A stretch of 64,000 bases of DNA from F23-B02 sp963633225 (GTDB lineage: Bacteria; Bacillota; Clostridia; Oscillospirales; Oscillospiraceae). Positions 32,731 to 41,273 of the stretch are shown in pieces. The stretch is from NCBI GenBank assembly GCA_963633225.1, contig CAVGXR010000063.1:1-64000 (forward strand), in the 5' to 3' direction. The notes under the pieces are model-generated. The model did not search any database, was not told the DNA's origin, and saw only the letters and a program-made list of their open reading frames with translations. The position numbers were made by a program, and so were the translations under genes. How positions within the stretch are numbered: the stretch's first letter is position 1; each line of letters starts with the position of its first letter.

Positions 32731-33087
32731 ATGAAGACGGCTAAACAATTCGGGATAATACTTTTTATAACGCTGCTCGGCGAGGCGCTGAATCATCTCA
32801 TACCGCTGCCGATCCCCGCCAGCATCTACGGTATGATAATAATGTTTCTGTGCCTGTATCTTAAAATAATAAAGGTCTCGGATGTCAGAGAAACTTCAAA
32901 CTTTTTGCTTGAAACAATGCCTATCATGTTCATACCTGCCGCGACAGGGCTCATAACCGCGACGGATGTACTGAAAAACAATTTTGCTGCCTACGCTGTG
33001 ACGGTGCTGGTGTCCACATTGATCGTAATGGCTGTCAGCGGCGGTGTAACGCAGCTTCTGATAAAAAAGAAAAGGGATGAGAAATGA
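32731..33087 (+). CDS. lrgA: CidA/LrgA family holin-like protein
   Basis: A 118-residue membrane protein with four helices and the family opening FGIILFITLLGEALNHLIPLP plus the PASIYGMIIMFLCL segment. LrgA and CidA proteins modulate murein hydrolase activity or export small metabolites such as pyruvate. Its stop codon overlaps the start of lrgB. Confidence 0.88.
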   Translation: MKTAKQFGIILFITLLGEALNHLIPLPIPASIYGMIIMFLCLYLKIIKVSDVRETSNFLLETMPIMFIPAATGLITATDVLKNNFAAYAVTVLVSTLIVMAVSGGVTQLLIKKKRDEK

Positions 33088-33776
33088 TGAGCTTTGTTCA
33101 GAGCTCCGTATTTTTCGGTGTAACGGTGAGCCTCGTTTCCTACGGTGTGGGCAGCCTTTTACAGAAAAGATTCAGGACCGCGCTCTGCAATCCGCTGCTG
33201 ATCTCGATCATTCTTACGATACTTATACTGGTCGTTTTCAACATCGACTATGAAAGCTACTATTCAGGTGCGCAGTACCTGAGCTATTTCCTCACTCCAG
33301 CAACGGTGTGCCTCGCCGTCCCGCTGTATGAAAAGCTGGATTTGCTCAAGGCAAACAGAAAAGCAGTCATGCTCGGCATTCTGTCCGGCGTTGTCACAAC
33401 GCTTTTGTGCGTGCTGGCAACGGCGATAGTGTTCGGACTTACGCATGAGGAATATGTAACGCTGCTTCCAAAGTCTATAACAACTGCCATAGGCATGGGA
33501 ATATCGGAGGAGCTCGGCGGCTATGTGACGCTCACGGTCGCGGTCATCATAATAACAGGTATTGTCGGCAGCATATGCGCACCGGCTGTGTGCCGCATAT
33601 GTCGAATAAGCGATCCCATTGCGAAGGGCATTGCCATCGGAACCTCGTCGCACGCCATTGGTACGGCAAAAGCCCTCCAGATGGGCGAAATAGAAGGCGC
33701 AATGAGCGGCCTTTCGATAGCCGTGTCTGGCCTGCTGACCGTGATAGGCGCAAGCATCTTCGCCCAGTTTGTATAA
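33084..33776 (+). CDS. lrgB: LrgB family protein
   Basis: A 230-residue membrane protein with about six to seven helices. The family motifs TTAIGMGISEELGGYVTLT and AIGTSSHAIGTAKALQMGEI are intact. It acts with LrgA; in plastids and bacteria LrgB-like proteins transport glycolate or pyruvate. The start overlaps the lrgA stop (ATGATG), so translation is coupled. Confidence 0.9.
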   Translation: MMSFVQSSVFFGVTVSLVSYGVGSLLQKRFRTALCNPLLISIILTILILVVFNIDYESYYSGAQYLSYFLTPATVCLAVPLYEKLDLLKANRKAVMLGILSGVVTTLLCVLATAIVFGLTHEEYVTLLPKSITTAIGMGISEELGGYVTLTVAVIIITGIVGSICAPAVCRICRISDPIAKGIAIGTSSHAIGTAKALQMGEIEGAMSGLSIAVSGLLTVIGASIFAQFV

Positions 33777-33782
33777 TGATAA

Positions 33783-33818
33783 CGAAACCGGACCCGCTCA
33801 AACGCAGGTCCGGTTTCG
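33783..33818 (+). terminator. Terminator-like hairpin after lrgB
   Basis: A perfect 12-bp stem (33783-33794 with 33807-33818) with a 12-base loop. The T-run is poor on both strands. Confidence 0.55.
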
Positions 33819-33879
33819 GCACCCTAAGCTGCACGGCTATTTCTATGCAGCAGCACAGCTTACCTGGCAGTATGCCCTT

Positions 33880-34185
33880 TCAGTCGTCGATGTCCTTTTC
33901 AAGTATTGCGCCGGTGTAGGCCTCGATCTCGTATTCATACTCGAGCGCTATCGTGCGGAATTCAACGTCGTAGTACCACACCCCGTCGTCAAACTTGAGC
34001 TTCGTTTTCATTTTGGACACCTGATTTGCCGCAAGCCCCGCGTCGCTGAGAGCGACCTGCTGGGCGCGCTCTTCACCGATGAGAAGCTCATCGTCCCGCG
34101 TCTGACGGATAAGATATACAACGCCTGCCGCAACAAGCGCCGCGATAAGAATGCAGACAATAAGTATTTTTACGCTTTTTTTCAT
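33880..34185 (-). CDS. PepSY domain membrane protein
   Basis: A 101-residue protein with one N-terminal membrane helix (KILIVCILIAALVAAGVVYLI) and a single extracellular PepSY domain (ERAQQVALSDAGLAANQVSK, then the strand WYYDVEF and YEYEIEAYTGAIL). PepSY domains often inhibit peptidases in their neighbourhood, or occur in redox and metal-handling membrane proteins. ATG 34185 has GGAG upstream; the frame is open further. It is a single-gene unit on the strand opposite to its neighbours. Confidence 0.8.
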   Translation of the reverse strand: MKKSVKILIVCILIAALVAAGVVYLIRQTRDDELLIGEERAQQVALSDAGLAANQVSKMKTKLKFDDGVWYYDVEFRTIALEYEYEIEAYTGAILEKDIDD

Positions 34186-34288
34186 TGTTTTTATCTCCGT
34201 TATGTAATGGTTTATTATATCATCTGCGCAGAGTCTTGGCAATATGCTGTTTTTCCGCGTTTTTGCCCTAAAAAAGCGAATTTTTCGG

Positions 34289-34317
34289 TTGACAAGCGGA
34301 GCTTATTCCACTATAAT
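34289..34317 (+). promoter_or_regulatory. yceD-rpmF promoter
   Basis: TTGACA (34289-34294) and TATAAT (34312-34317), both perfect consensus, are 17 bases apart. The strength fits a ribosomal-protein operon. Confidence 0.9.
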
Positions 34318-34344
34318 ATTCAAGCGACTGTGGAGAGGTGCACT

Positions 34345-34845
34345 ATGCTGCTTGATTTGAGACAGATAATTGAAGTCCCCGGAAAAAGCGTTCCCTTTGC
34401 TTGCGAGCTTGATACGCAGGGGCTGGAATTTGACTCGATAAAGGAGTATAAGACCCCGCCCACGGCAGAAGGCAGAGTGTTTAATGAGGCAGGTATCCTG
34501 ACACTCGAGGGTACCCTGACAGCCGAAATGACTTGCGTCTGCGACAGATGTGGTAAACTGTTTGACAGCAGCAAGGTGATGGACCTCCACGCCTTCATAT
34601 CCGACAGAGAGTCTGAAGATCCCGAGGTCTTTGTTCTCGACGGGGACAGTCTTGATCTCGAAGAAACACTCTCGACCCTTTTCGTCCTTGACATGGAAAC
34701 CAAGTTTCTGTGCTCTGAGGATTGCAAAGGTCTTTGCTCCCGCTGCGGAGCCGATCTGAATCTTGGCCCCTGCGCGTGCGGGAAAGAAGTCGATCCAAGA
34801 CTTGCTGTTTTGCAGCAGCTGTTGGATAGTGATCAACAACATTAA
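34345..34845 (+). CDS. yceD: YceD/DUF177 family protein
   Basis: A 166-residue protein of the YceD family, which precedes rpmF in most bacteria and is linked to 23S rRNA or ribosome assembly. It has the CVCDRCG motif in the middle and a cysteine cluster (CSEDCKGLCSRCGADLNLGP) near the C terminus, both typical. ATG 34345 has GAGAGGTG upstream; a much longer open frame to the left is not coding. Confidence 0.9.
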   Translation: MLLDLRQIIEVPGKSVPFACELDTQGLEFDSIKEYKTPPTAEGRVFNEAGILTLEGTLTAEMTCVCDRCGKLFDSSKVMDLHAFISDRESEDPEVFVLDGDSLDLEETLSTLFVLDMETKFLCSEDCKGLCSRCGADLNLGPCACGKEVDPRLAVLQQLLDSDQQH

Positions 34846-34880
34846 AGCTGATATGCAGCTATTATTCAGGAGGTGTCACC

Positions 34881-35066
34881 ATGGCAGTCCCTAAGGGAAA
34901 AGTATCAAGACAGAGACGTGATAAGAGACGTTCGTCTCATTGGAAGCTCGAGGCTCCCGGCATCGTAAAGTGCCCCAACTGCGGCGAGTTCAAAATGCCC
35001 CACCGTGTGTGCAAGGCATGCGGCATGTACAATGGCCGCAAGGTCCTCACCGTTGACGAGAAGTAA
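34881..35066 (+). CDS. rpmF: 50S ribosomal protein L32
   Basis: A 61-residue ribosomal protein with the usual start AVPKGKVSRQRRDKRRSSHW and the four zinc cysteines CPNC...CKAC. It is 35 bases after yceD with an AGGAGG site and shares its strong promoter. The zinc-binding form indicates no zinc-independent paralogue replacement here. Confidence 0.97.
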   Translation: MAVPKGKVSRQRRDKRRSSHWKLEAPGIVKCPNCGEFKMPHRVCKACGMYNGRKVLTVDEK

Positions 35067-35077
35067 TTAAAATGCTC

Positions 35078-35113
35078 AAGGAGGAAAGGGTGTCCGTACC
35101 CCTTCCTCCTTTT
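35078..35113 (+). terminator. Hairpin after rpmF
   Basis: An imperfect 13-bp purine/pyrimidine stem (35078-35090 with about 35099-35111) ends in a short T-run. A second perfect 9-bp hairpin follows (35117-35125 with 35137-35145), just ahead of the DUF512 ribosome site. Together they may act as a partial terminator or attenuator. Confidence 0.55.
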
Positions 35114-35155
35114 GCGTACCGGCAGCATTTGTGCCCCTGCCGGTAGAAGGTAAGT

Positions 35156-36541
35156 ATGAAAAATGACGTTATTTCAAAAATAGATAACGACAGCCCGCTG
35201 CTGCACAAGGCGCACATAGGCGACGAGATCGTTAAGATAAACGGAAACATCATCCACGATGTGCTCGATTACAAATACTTCTCCTATGAGCCGGTGCTGC
35301 ACATAACACTGCGCCGGCCAGATGGTACGGAGCATATTGTGCGCGTGGAAAAGCCAGAGGGACGTGATCTCGGCCTTGAGTTTGCCGAGTATCTGATGGA
35401 CAACCCGAGAAGCTGCGCGAACAACTGCGTGTTCTGCTTTATCGACCAGCTCCCCAAGGGTATGCGCAAGACGATGTATTTCAAGGACGACGACGCACGC
35501 CTGAGCTTCCTGCTCGGCAACTACATCACGCTCACGAACCTGTCCGAGCGCGAGATACAGCGCATAATCGACCTGCACATAAGCCCCGTGAACATATCCG
35601 TGCACGCAACCGATCCCGAGCTGCGCGTGAAGCTGCTGCAAAACAAAAACGCGGGAAAATGCGTGGGCATAATGCGGCGCTTTGCTGAGGGCGGCATAGT
35701 CATGAACTGTCAGATCGTCTGCTGTCCGGGGCTTAATGACGACAAGGCGCTCATGCGCACGATGGAGGATCTTGCGGCGATGCACCCCGCGGTGCACAGT
35801 GTGTCGATCGTTCCCGTGGGACTCACGAAGTACCGCGAGGGTCTGTATCCGCTCATACCGTTTACGCCCGAGCACTCAGCCGAGACCATAGACATGGTGA
35901 CGGCCTTCGGCGACGAGTGCGTCAGGAGGTTCGGAACGCGGATATTCTTCTGCTCGGACGAGATGTATCTTTGCGCCGGACGCGAGCTGCCCGAGGATGA
36001 TTTCTACGAGGAGCACACGCAGCTTGAAAACGGTGTCGGCATGATACGCCTGCTCGAGCGCGAGTTTAAAAGTGCGCTCAGCCTTTCCGATAAGCCGGAC
36101 GGAGTTGCGTTCTCCATCGCCTGCGGGACATCCGTAGCGCCGTGCTTTGAAAAACTTATTTGCATGGCATCGGAAAAGTATGATAATATAAACGGAAGGG
36201 TATACGCCATACGAAACGACTTCTTCGGCGGCGGTGTGAACGTGTCCGGCCTCATAACGGGGCAGGATCTCATAGCCCAGCTCAAGGGCAGGGAGCTCGG
36301 CGAGCGGCTTTTCGTATCGCAGAACATGCTGCGCCGCGCCGAGCTTGATTTTCTCGACGATATCACGCTCGAGGAAGCGATAGCTGCCCTCGGAGTTCAG
36401 ATATACCCCATTGAATCGGACGGCTTTGCCCTCTGGGATGCCATTAGCGGCGATGCTCTGCCCGAGGTGAAGATACCCGTCCGCTCACCCGAGCGGCAGC
36501 AGTATTATAAATATAATCAAAACGGACAAAACGGAGGTTAA
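35156..36541 (+). CDS. DUF512 radical-SAM-like protein with PDZ domain
   Basis: A 461-residue protein of the DUF512 family. Residues 1-65 form a PDZ-like domain (KAHIGDEIVKINGNII). A radical-SAM-like cysteine set follows, CANNCVFCFIDQLPKGMR (C-x3-C-x2-C). The C-terminal part is the DUF512 domain, ending with SGLITGQDLIAQLKG. The family is common in Clostridia, next to der; its reaction is unknown. It starts upstream of der, whose ribosome site overlaps its stop. Confidence 0.88.
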   Translation: MKNDVISKIDNDSPLLHKAHIGDEIVKINGNIIHDVLDYKYFSYEPVLHITLRRPDGTEHIVRVEKPEGRDLGLEFAEYLMDNPRSCANNCVFCFIDQLPKGMRKTMYFKDDDARLSFLLGNYITLTNLSEREIQRIIDLHISPVNISVHATDPELRVKLLQNKNAGKCVGIMRRFAEGGIVMNCQIVCCPGLNDDKALMRTMEDLAAMHPAVHSVSIVPVGLTKYREGLYPLIPFTPEHSAETIDMVTAFGDECVRRFGTRIFFCSDEMYLCAGRELPEDDFYEEHTQLENGVGMIRLLEREFKSALSLSDKPDGVAFSIACGTSVAPCFEKLICMASEKYDNINGRVYAIRNDFFGGGVNVSGLITGQDLIAQLKGRELGERLFVSQNMLRRAELDFLDDITLEEAIAALGVQIYPIESDGFALWDAISGDALPEVKIPVRSPERQQYYKYNQNGQNGG

Positions 36542-36545
36542 GGTA

Positions 36546-37871
36546 ATGTCAAAGCCTCTCATAGCCATAGTCGGCAGGCCGAACGTCGGAAAGAGTATGC
36601 TTTTCAACAAGCTGTGCGGCCAGCGCCTGTCCATAGTCGAGGATACGCCCGGCGTCACCCGCGACAGGCTGTATGCCGAGTGCGAATGGCTCGGAAGAAA
36701 ATTCAACATCGTAGACACCGGTGGCATTGAGCCGACGACGGATAACGAGATACTCATGTTCATGCGCGAGCAGGCCAATATCGCCATAAGCGCGGCGGAT
36801 GTTATTATCCTCGTCACCGATGTGCGCACGGGAGTGACGGCGGCGGACAAGGACGTTGCCAATATGCTGCTGCGCTCGAAGAAGCCGACGGTGCTTGCGG
36901 TCAACAAAATGGACTCGACCGGCAGGGTCGATCCCGCGATATATGAGTTTTATGAGCTCGGTCTCGGCGACCCGATAGCCGTTTCAGCCGTCCACGGCCA
37001 TGGAACCGGCGATCTGCTCGACGAGTGCATGAAGTATTTCCCGCCCGAGGAGGACGACGGTGAGGAGGATGACCGCATCAAGGTCGCCGTCATAGGAAAG
37101 CCTAATGTCGGCAAGTCCTCGCTGGTAAACCACATTCTCGGCGAAAAGCGCGTCATTGTCAGCAACGTTGCCGGAACGACACGCGACGCGGTAGACTCCG
37201 AGGTCGATAACAAATACGGCAAATATGTGTTCATCGACACCGCCGGTATCCGCCGCAAAAGCCGCGTGGATGAGCGTGTGGAGAAATTTTCCGTCATGCG
37301 TGCGCAGATGGCCATTGAGCGCGCCGATGTGTGCATCATCATGATCGACGCACGCGAGGGTGTCACCGAGCAGGACACGAAGATAGCGGGGCTTGCGCAT
37401 GAAGCAGGCAAGGCCAGCATCATCGTCGTCAACAAGTGGGACCTCGTTGAGAAGGAAACGGGCACCATGGAGAAAATGCGCAAGGATGTCATGCGTGACC
37501 TCAGCTTCATGAGCTATGCGCCGGTGCTGTTTATCTCCGCGAAGACCGGCCAGCGCACCGACAGGATATTCGAGCTTGTAAACTTCGTAAACGATCAGAG
37601 CAATATGCGCATAACCACGGGTATGCTCAACGACGTGCTTGCCGACGCACAGGCGCGTGTGCAGCCGCCCACGGACAAGGGCAGAAGGCTCAAGATATAT
37701 TACATGACGCAGACCGGCATCAAGCCGCCCAACTTCGTGATCTTCTGCAACAGCCGCGAGCTGTTCCACTTCTCGTACCAGCGCTATATCGAAAACCAGA
37801 TCCGCGCCGTGTTCGGGCTCGAGGGCACGCCGATCCGTATGGTCATACGTCAGAAGGGGGATAAGCAATGA
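36546..37871 (+). CDS. der: Ribosome biogenesis GTPase Der (EngA)
   Basis: A 441-residue double GTPase needed for 50S subunit assembly. Two complete G domains are seen: GRPNVGKSMLFN with DTGG and NKMD in the first, and GKPNVGKSSLVN with DTAGIR and NKWD in the second. A KH-like RNA-binding domain closes the protein. The stop overlaps the next start as ATGA. Confidence 0.97.
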   Translation: MSKPLIAIVGRPNVGKSMLFNKLCGQRLSIVEDTPGVTRDRLYAECEWLGRKFNIVDTGGIEPTTDNEILMFMREQANIAISAADVIILVTDVRTGVTAADKDVANMLLRSKKPTVLAVNKMDSTGRVDPAIYEFYELGLGDPIAVSAVHGHGTGDLLDECMKYFPPEEDDGEEDDRIKVAVIGKPNVGKSSLVNHILGEKRVIVSNVAGTTRDAVDSEVDNKYGKYVFIDTAGIRRKSRVDERVEKFSVMRAQMAIERADVCIIMIDAREGVTEQDTKIAGLAHEAGKASIIVVNKWDLVEKETGTMEKMRKDVMRDLSFMSYAPVLFISAKTGQRTDRIFELVNFVNDQSNMRITTGMLNDVLADAQARVQPPTDKGRRLKIYYMTQTGIKPPNFVIFCNSRELFHFSYQRYIENQIRAVFGLEGTPIRMVIRQKGDKQ

Positions 37872-38533
37872 CTCCCCTGCTTCTTGCCGTTACAGCCATA
37901 ATCGCATATTCCTTCGGCAGCCTGAGCACGCCGATACTGTCCTCGCATATCTACTTTCACGAAAATGTTCTCAACTACAGCCGCGATAACGCGGGCATAA
38001 CGCGCTTTCTCAAGCGCCACGGCGCAAAGGGCGTTGCCGTGATTGTCATTATCGAGGCGCTCAAGGTCATCATCCCCGTGCTGCTCGGCAGTCTCCTACT
38101 GCTCATCGCGGACAGACCGGCAATAGGCAGTGCCTTTGCGCTGTTCTGCGTTGTGCTGGGCACGAATTTCCCGATACTGTATCGCTTCCGCGGTGAGCAC
38201 AGCCTGCTTGCCGTTGCTGTGGGCACCTTCTTTATCAGCAGCGAGGTGGCCTTTGCGGGCATCATCGTGTTCATCGTCGTGTATGTTATAAGCCGCTATA
38301 TATCACTCTCGGCGCTTGCTGCGATGGCAATGATGTGCTTTATCTCGTTTATGAGCATTGATGATTCGATAGTAAGGACCATATACCTGCTCACTGCGCT
38401 GCTCGTCGTTGTCGAGTACCGCAAAAGCATACTCCGCCTGTTCAGACATAAGGAGAAAAAGTTCCGCTATGAGGAGGACGTGACCTATATGTTCGACGAC
38501 GATTACGGCAGTGGGCAAAATAATTTGAAATAA
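37868..38533 (+). CDS. PlsY-like membrane protein with altered active-site motifs
   Basis: A 221-residue protein with about five membrane helices in the position, size and order of PlsY, the acyl-phosphate:glycerol-3-phosphate acyltransferase often linked to der. The scaffold is recognisable (AYSFGSLSTPIL, LGTNFPILYRFRG), but conserved catalytic motifs are changed: the GSGNxGATN loop reads SRDNAGITR, GHNFP reads GTNFP and the GGKG loop reads RGEHS. A charged C-terminal tail of 40 residues is added. It is likely a PlsY paralogue with changed or lost activity rather than the housekeeping enzyme. Confidence 0.65.
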   Translation: MTPLLLAVTAIIAYSFGSLSTPILSSHIYFHENVLNYSRDNAGITRFLKRHGAKGVAVIVIIEALKVIIPVLLGSLLLLIADRPAIGSAFALFCVVLGTNFPILYRFRGEHSLLAVAVGTFFISSEVAFAGIIVFIVVYVISRYISLSALAAMAMMCFISFMSIDDSIVRTIYLLTALLVVVEYRKSILRLFRHKEKKFRYEEDVTYMFDDDYGSGQNNLK

Positions 38534-38536
38534 CAG

Positions 38537-38565
38537 TTGACAATGTGCTCCCTGTCTGGTAAAAT
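38537..38565 (+). promoter_or_regulatory. tRNA-Ala promoter
   Basis: TTGACA (38537-38542) and TAAAAT (38560-38565) are separated by 17 bases. The tRNA begins 14 bases after the -10 box. Confidence 0.85.
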
Positions 38566-38578
38566 AGCCAATGCGTCT

Positions 38579-38654
<76 letters not shown>

Positions 38655-38655
38655 G

Positions 38656-38695
38656 AAAAAGGAACACCGCAACTTTGTTGCGGTGTTCCTTTTTT
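38656..38695. terminator. Bidirectional terminator after tRNA-Ala
   Basis: A 15-bp stem with a 4-base loop between an A-run (38656-38660) and a T-run (38689-38695). It ends tRNA-Ala on the plus strand and can end the flavodiiron gene on the minus strand. Confidence 0.92.
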
Positions 38696-38780
38696 GTTCT
38701 ATATAGTTAAGCGGCAGAAATCTAACCTCTGCCGGTTTTGGCAGGCTGATTCGCGGAACGGGAAAATACGTTTCCGGCAC

Positions 38781-39995
38781 TTAATTTGCGTTTGCCTGAG
38801 CGATATCGGCGGCTATCTCGTCGGCGAGTGCGTCAAGCTCATCAAGCTGCGCCTCGGTAATATCGGACTTGAGCGAAACGGTATTGCCGATAAACTGCGT
38901 GCCGCGCAGCTTTGAGAGGATATCCGTCATGAGCTTGCCGCTGGTGGCTGCCCACGAGCCGTTTTCGAGCAGAGCTATCTTCCTGCCCTGAAGATTGTGG
39001 TTTGCGATATCGTGCAGGAGATTTTCCATCGTAACGAATATGCCGGCGTTGTATGTCGTCGAGGCAAAAACAAGGTGGCTGTATCTGAACGCATCGGACA
39101 GAATATAGGAGGCTGCCGTCACGGAGCTGTCATAGACCTTCACCTTCACGCCGCGCTCGACGAGCTTGCAGGCAAGGATATTCACGGTGTTCTCCGTGTG
39201 GCCGTAGACAGAGGCATAGGCGATGACAACACCGTTTTCCTCGGGCGTGTAGGAGCTCCATTTGAGGTATTTGTCGAGAAAATCGCCGAAGCGGCTGCGC
39301 CACACAAAGCCGTGCAGCGGGCAGACGTAATTTAGCTCAAGCCCCGCGGCCTTCTTGAGAACGGCCTGCACCTGTGCGCCGTACTTACCGACAATGTTGG
39401 TGTAGTAGCGCCGCGCCTCATCGACGTAATCGGAGAAAAAATCGACCTCATCGGCAAACAGATGGCCGTTGAGTGCGCCGAAGGTACCGAAGGCATCGGC
39501 TGAAAAGAGCATTTTGTCGGTCAGGTCATATGTCATCATGACCTCCGGCCAGTGCACCATGGGTGCCATGACGAAGCTGAGCTCGTGCCTGCCGGTGCGC
39601 AGCGTATCGCCCTCGGCGACAATGTGGTATTTGAGCGTGTCCGACAGCGTGAAGAACTGTCCGAGCATGGTCTTGATCTTATTGTTGCAGACGATCGTCA
39701 GCTCGGGGTGCCGCAGCGTGAGTTCCTCGATGGTCGCCGCATGGTCGGGCTCCATGTGCGAAACGACGAGGTAATCAAGCTGCCTTTCGCCCAGCACGTA
39801 GGCGAGGTTTTCAAAAAACGTGCGGCTGACGGCCTTATCGACCGTATCGAACAAAACGGTTTTTTCGTCGTTCAGGAGATATGCGTTATAGGAAACGCCG
39901 TCGGGAACGCCGTAAACGCCCTCAAAGCAGGCAAGACGGCGGTCGTCGGCTCCGATCCATGTCAGATCGTCGGTAACTTTTCTCGTGCAGTGCAT
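38781..39995 (-). CDS. A-type flavodiiron protein (FprA family)
   Basis: A 404-residue oxygen or nitric-oxide reductase of anaerobes. The N-terminal metallo-beta-lactamase domain holds the diiron ligands in HMEPDHAAT (about 80-88) and a later histidine in MVHWPEV. The C-terminal flavodoxin domain (about 255-400) binds FMN through YASVYGHTENTV. ATG 39995 has GGGAGG upstream. It is the last host gene before the prophage; its upstream region (39996-40110) carries a TATAAT-like box on the minus strand, and the phage-host junction must lie just beyond. Confidence 0.93.
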   Translation of the reverse strand: MHCTRKVTDDLTWIGADDRRLACFEGVYGVPDGVSYNAYLLNDEKTVLFDTVDKAVSRTFFENLAYVLGERQLDYLVVSHMEPDHAATIEELTLRHPELTIVCNNKIKTMLGQFFTLSDTLKYHIVAEGDTLRTGRHELSFVMAPMVHWPEVMMTYDLTDKMLFSADAFGTFGALNGHLFADEVDFFSDYVDEARRYYTNIVGKYGAQVQAVLKKAAGLELNYVCPLHGFVWRSRFGDFLDKYLKWSSYTPEENGVVIAYASVYGHTENTVNILACKLVERGVKVKVYDSSVTAASYILSDAFRYSHLVFASTTYNAGIFVTMENLLHDIANHNLQGRKIALLENGSWAATSGKLMTDILSKLRGTQFIGNTVSLKSDITEAQLDELDALADEIAADIAQANAN

Positions 39996-40164
39996 AATGT
40001 GAACCTCCCATTTATGATGATATAAGATTATACGATAAAATCTGACATCCCTGTAATATCAATGCTTATACGTTCTAAATGTAGGTATAATGTATAAGTC
40101 ACATTTCGTATAACGGATTAATATTACCATAAGCCTTGCAAGCTTTCAAGAAGGAGTCTATTAA

Positions 40165-40431
40165 TTACTTCTTGCCAGCTTTAGGAATATCGTAAGTAAG
40201 AGCCTGCGCACTGTCGCTCACGCCTGCCGTAGTAGGGTCTGTGACGATGCCTAGTATTGTAAGCACTGCGAACAGCGCATTGACCACGGCCATAAGTTTA
40301 TCTCCAATAGCCTCTATTTTGATTTCAATGCCGAATACCGCTGCTACGACCTGAACCAGTAAGAGCATTGCTGGGACAAGAGCGAGCCAAAATGTTTTAT
40401 TCTTAATACGAACCTTCCAATTGATCTGCAT
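40165..40431 (-). CDS. Phage holin, phi-LC3-type
   Basis: An 88-residue protein with the phi-LC3 holin pattern: a basic start INWKVRIKNKTFWLALVPAML leading into the first helix, and a second helix at about 47-63 (MAVVNALFAVLTILGIVTDPTT). It would form the membrane lesion that releases or activates the endolysin. It is the last gene of the late operon; unusually, no lysin follows before the host gene. Confidence 0.85.
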   Translation of the reverse strand: MQINWKVRIKNKTFWLALVPAMLLLVQVVAAVFGIEIKIEAIGDKLMAVVNALFAVLTILGIVTDPTTAGVSDSAQALTYDIPKAGKK

Positions 40432-40433
40432 AA

Positions 40434-40724
40434 CTATACCTCCTGACCATGAGCTTGTCTATTAATATGTTCGTCCAATTGTTTCTTTGCGTCTGGTACT
40501 GTATGATTTGCTCCGAGTTGATTAAGACCATCGAGACAAGCTGACAATCCACGGACTATAAGAGCAAGTTCCTTCTGCACCGCGGCAGCATCATGCTCTA
40601 TTTTATCCATACGCTTGTCCTGTTCCTCCTGATGCCGGATCCAGTCATGTACTTTATTATAGTAGCCGAACAAAGCAACGATAGCGGCTACTACAGCTGC
40701 AAAGGTAATGATGTCTTGTACCAT
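40434..40724 (-). CDS. Small phage membrane protein upstream of the holin
   Basis: A 96-residue protein with one N-terminal membrane helix (IITFAAVVAAIVALFGYYN) and a charged helical, probably coiled-coil body (RHQEEQDKRMDKIEHDAAAVQKE). Similar single-helix proteins often accompany phage holins and may be a second holin or antiholin. It ends 2 bases before the holin start. Function is inferred from position. Confidence 0.6.
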   Translation of the reverse strand: MVQDIITFAAVVAAIVALFGYYNKVHDWIRHQEEQDKRMDKIEHDAAAVQKELALIVRGLSACLDGLNQLGANHTVPDAKKQLDEHINRQAHGQEV

Positions 40725-40784
40725 CCTCTATTAATACCTCGTTGATCCTCTTTTAATGCTGAACGTCTCCTAAATAGAACTATT

Positions 40785-40892
40785 TCACGCACGAATAACC
40801 GCAATCCGCAGTCTCCACCGATAAAACTGTTCCGCAACGCTTGACGTTTGGAAGCGTTTCTGATCAGGCGACAATATCCGGTATGTAGGCAT
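40785..40892 (-). CDS. Possible 35-residue small protein
   Basis: ATG 40892 is preceded by GAGAGGGGGA at a good distance and opens a 35-codon basic peptide (MPTYRILSPDQKRFQTSS...). It fills most of an otherwise empty 190-base gap in the late operon. No family is recognised and coding cannot be shown from one sequence. Confidence 0.3.
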   Translation of the reverse strand: MPTYRILSPDQKRFQTSSVAEQFYRWRLRIAVIRA

Positions 40893-40916
40893 TACTCAGT
40901 CCCCCTCTCATATACA

Positions 40917-41273
40917 TTAAAACTCCGTGAAATACTCACCTTCTGCGATCTCAGTCGGGTTGCCGCTCTGGATGCACACATAACGCTTAGTTCCGTCGGT
41001 ATAGTAGTAGTTCGGATAAACGCTCATACCGGGAACGAACGTTATTGGCTGCTCTGCGGTGCCGCTCTTATCCTCGCTTTCGCTCTCCACCCACGTTATT
41101 GAGCCGCCAGCCGTAGCCTGATACGGTGTCCACTTATATCCGGGGCGTGAGGGCATATCCGTCGGCTTGTCCTCGATTGTGATGCCGACCTCGGCGATGG
41201 TGTCAGATACGGTTTTCAGATTTGCTATGTTTGCCTTGAGTGCGTCTACTCTTGCGCGTGTCGTGTTATCCAT
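40917..41273 (-). CDS. Phage tail-associated protein, possible carbohydrate-binding
   Basis: A 118-residue protein. A short N-terminal helical region (ARVDALKANIANLKTVSDTI) leads to a compact beta domain rich in Tyr, Trp, Pro and Gly (PGYKWTPYQATAGGSITWVE, VYPNYYYTDGTKRYVCIQSG), which looks like a small carbohydrate-binding or head-domain module. Its start overlaps the end of the preceding gene by 8 bases. Position after the fibre genes suggests a tail-tip accessory protein. Confidence 0.55.
   Translation of the reverse strand: MDNTTRARVDALKANIANLKTVSDTIAEVGITIEDKPTDMPSRPGYKWTPYQATAGGSITWVESESEDKSGTAEQPITFVPGMSVYPNYYYTDGTKRYVCIQSGNPTEIAEGEYFTEF

Noticed and set aside
33769..34344. Long open frame leading into yceD
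   Set aside because: It runs across a strong promoter and antisense to the PepSY gene; the yceD start at 34345 has its own ribosome site.
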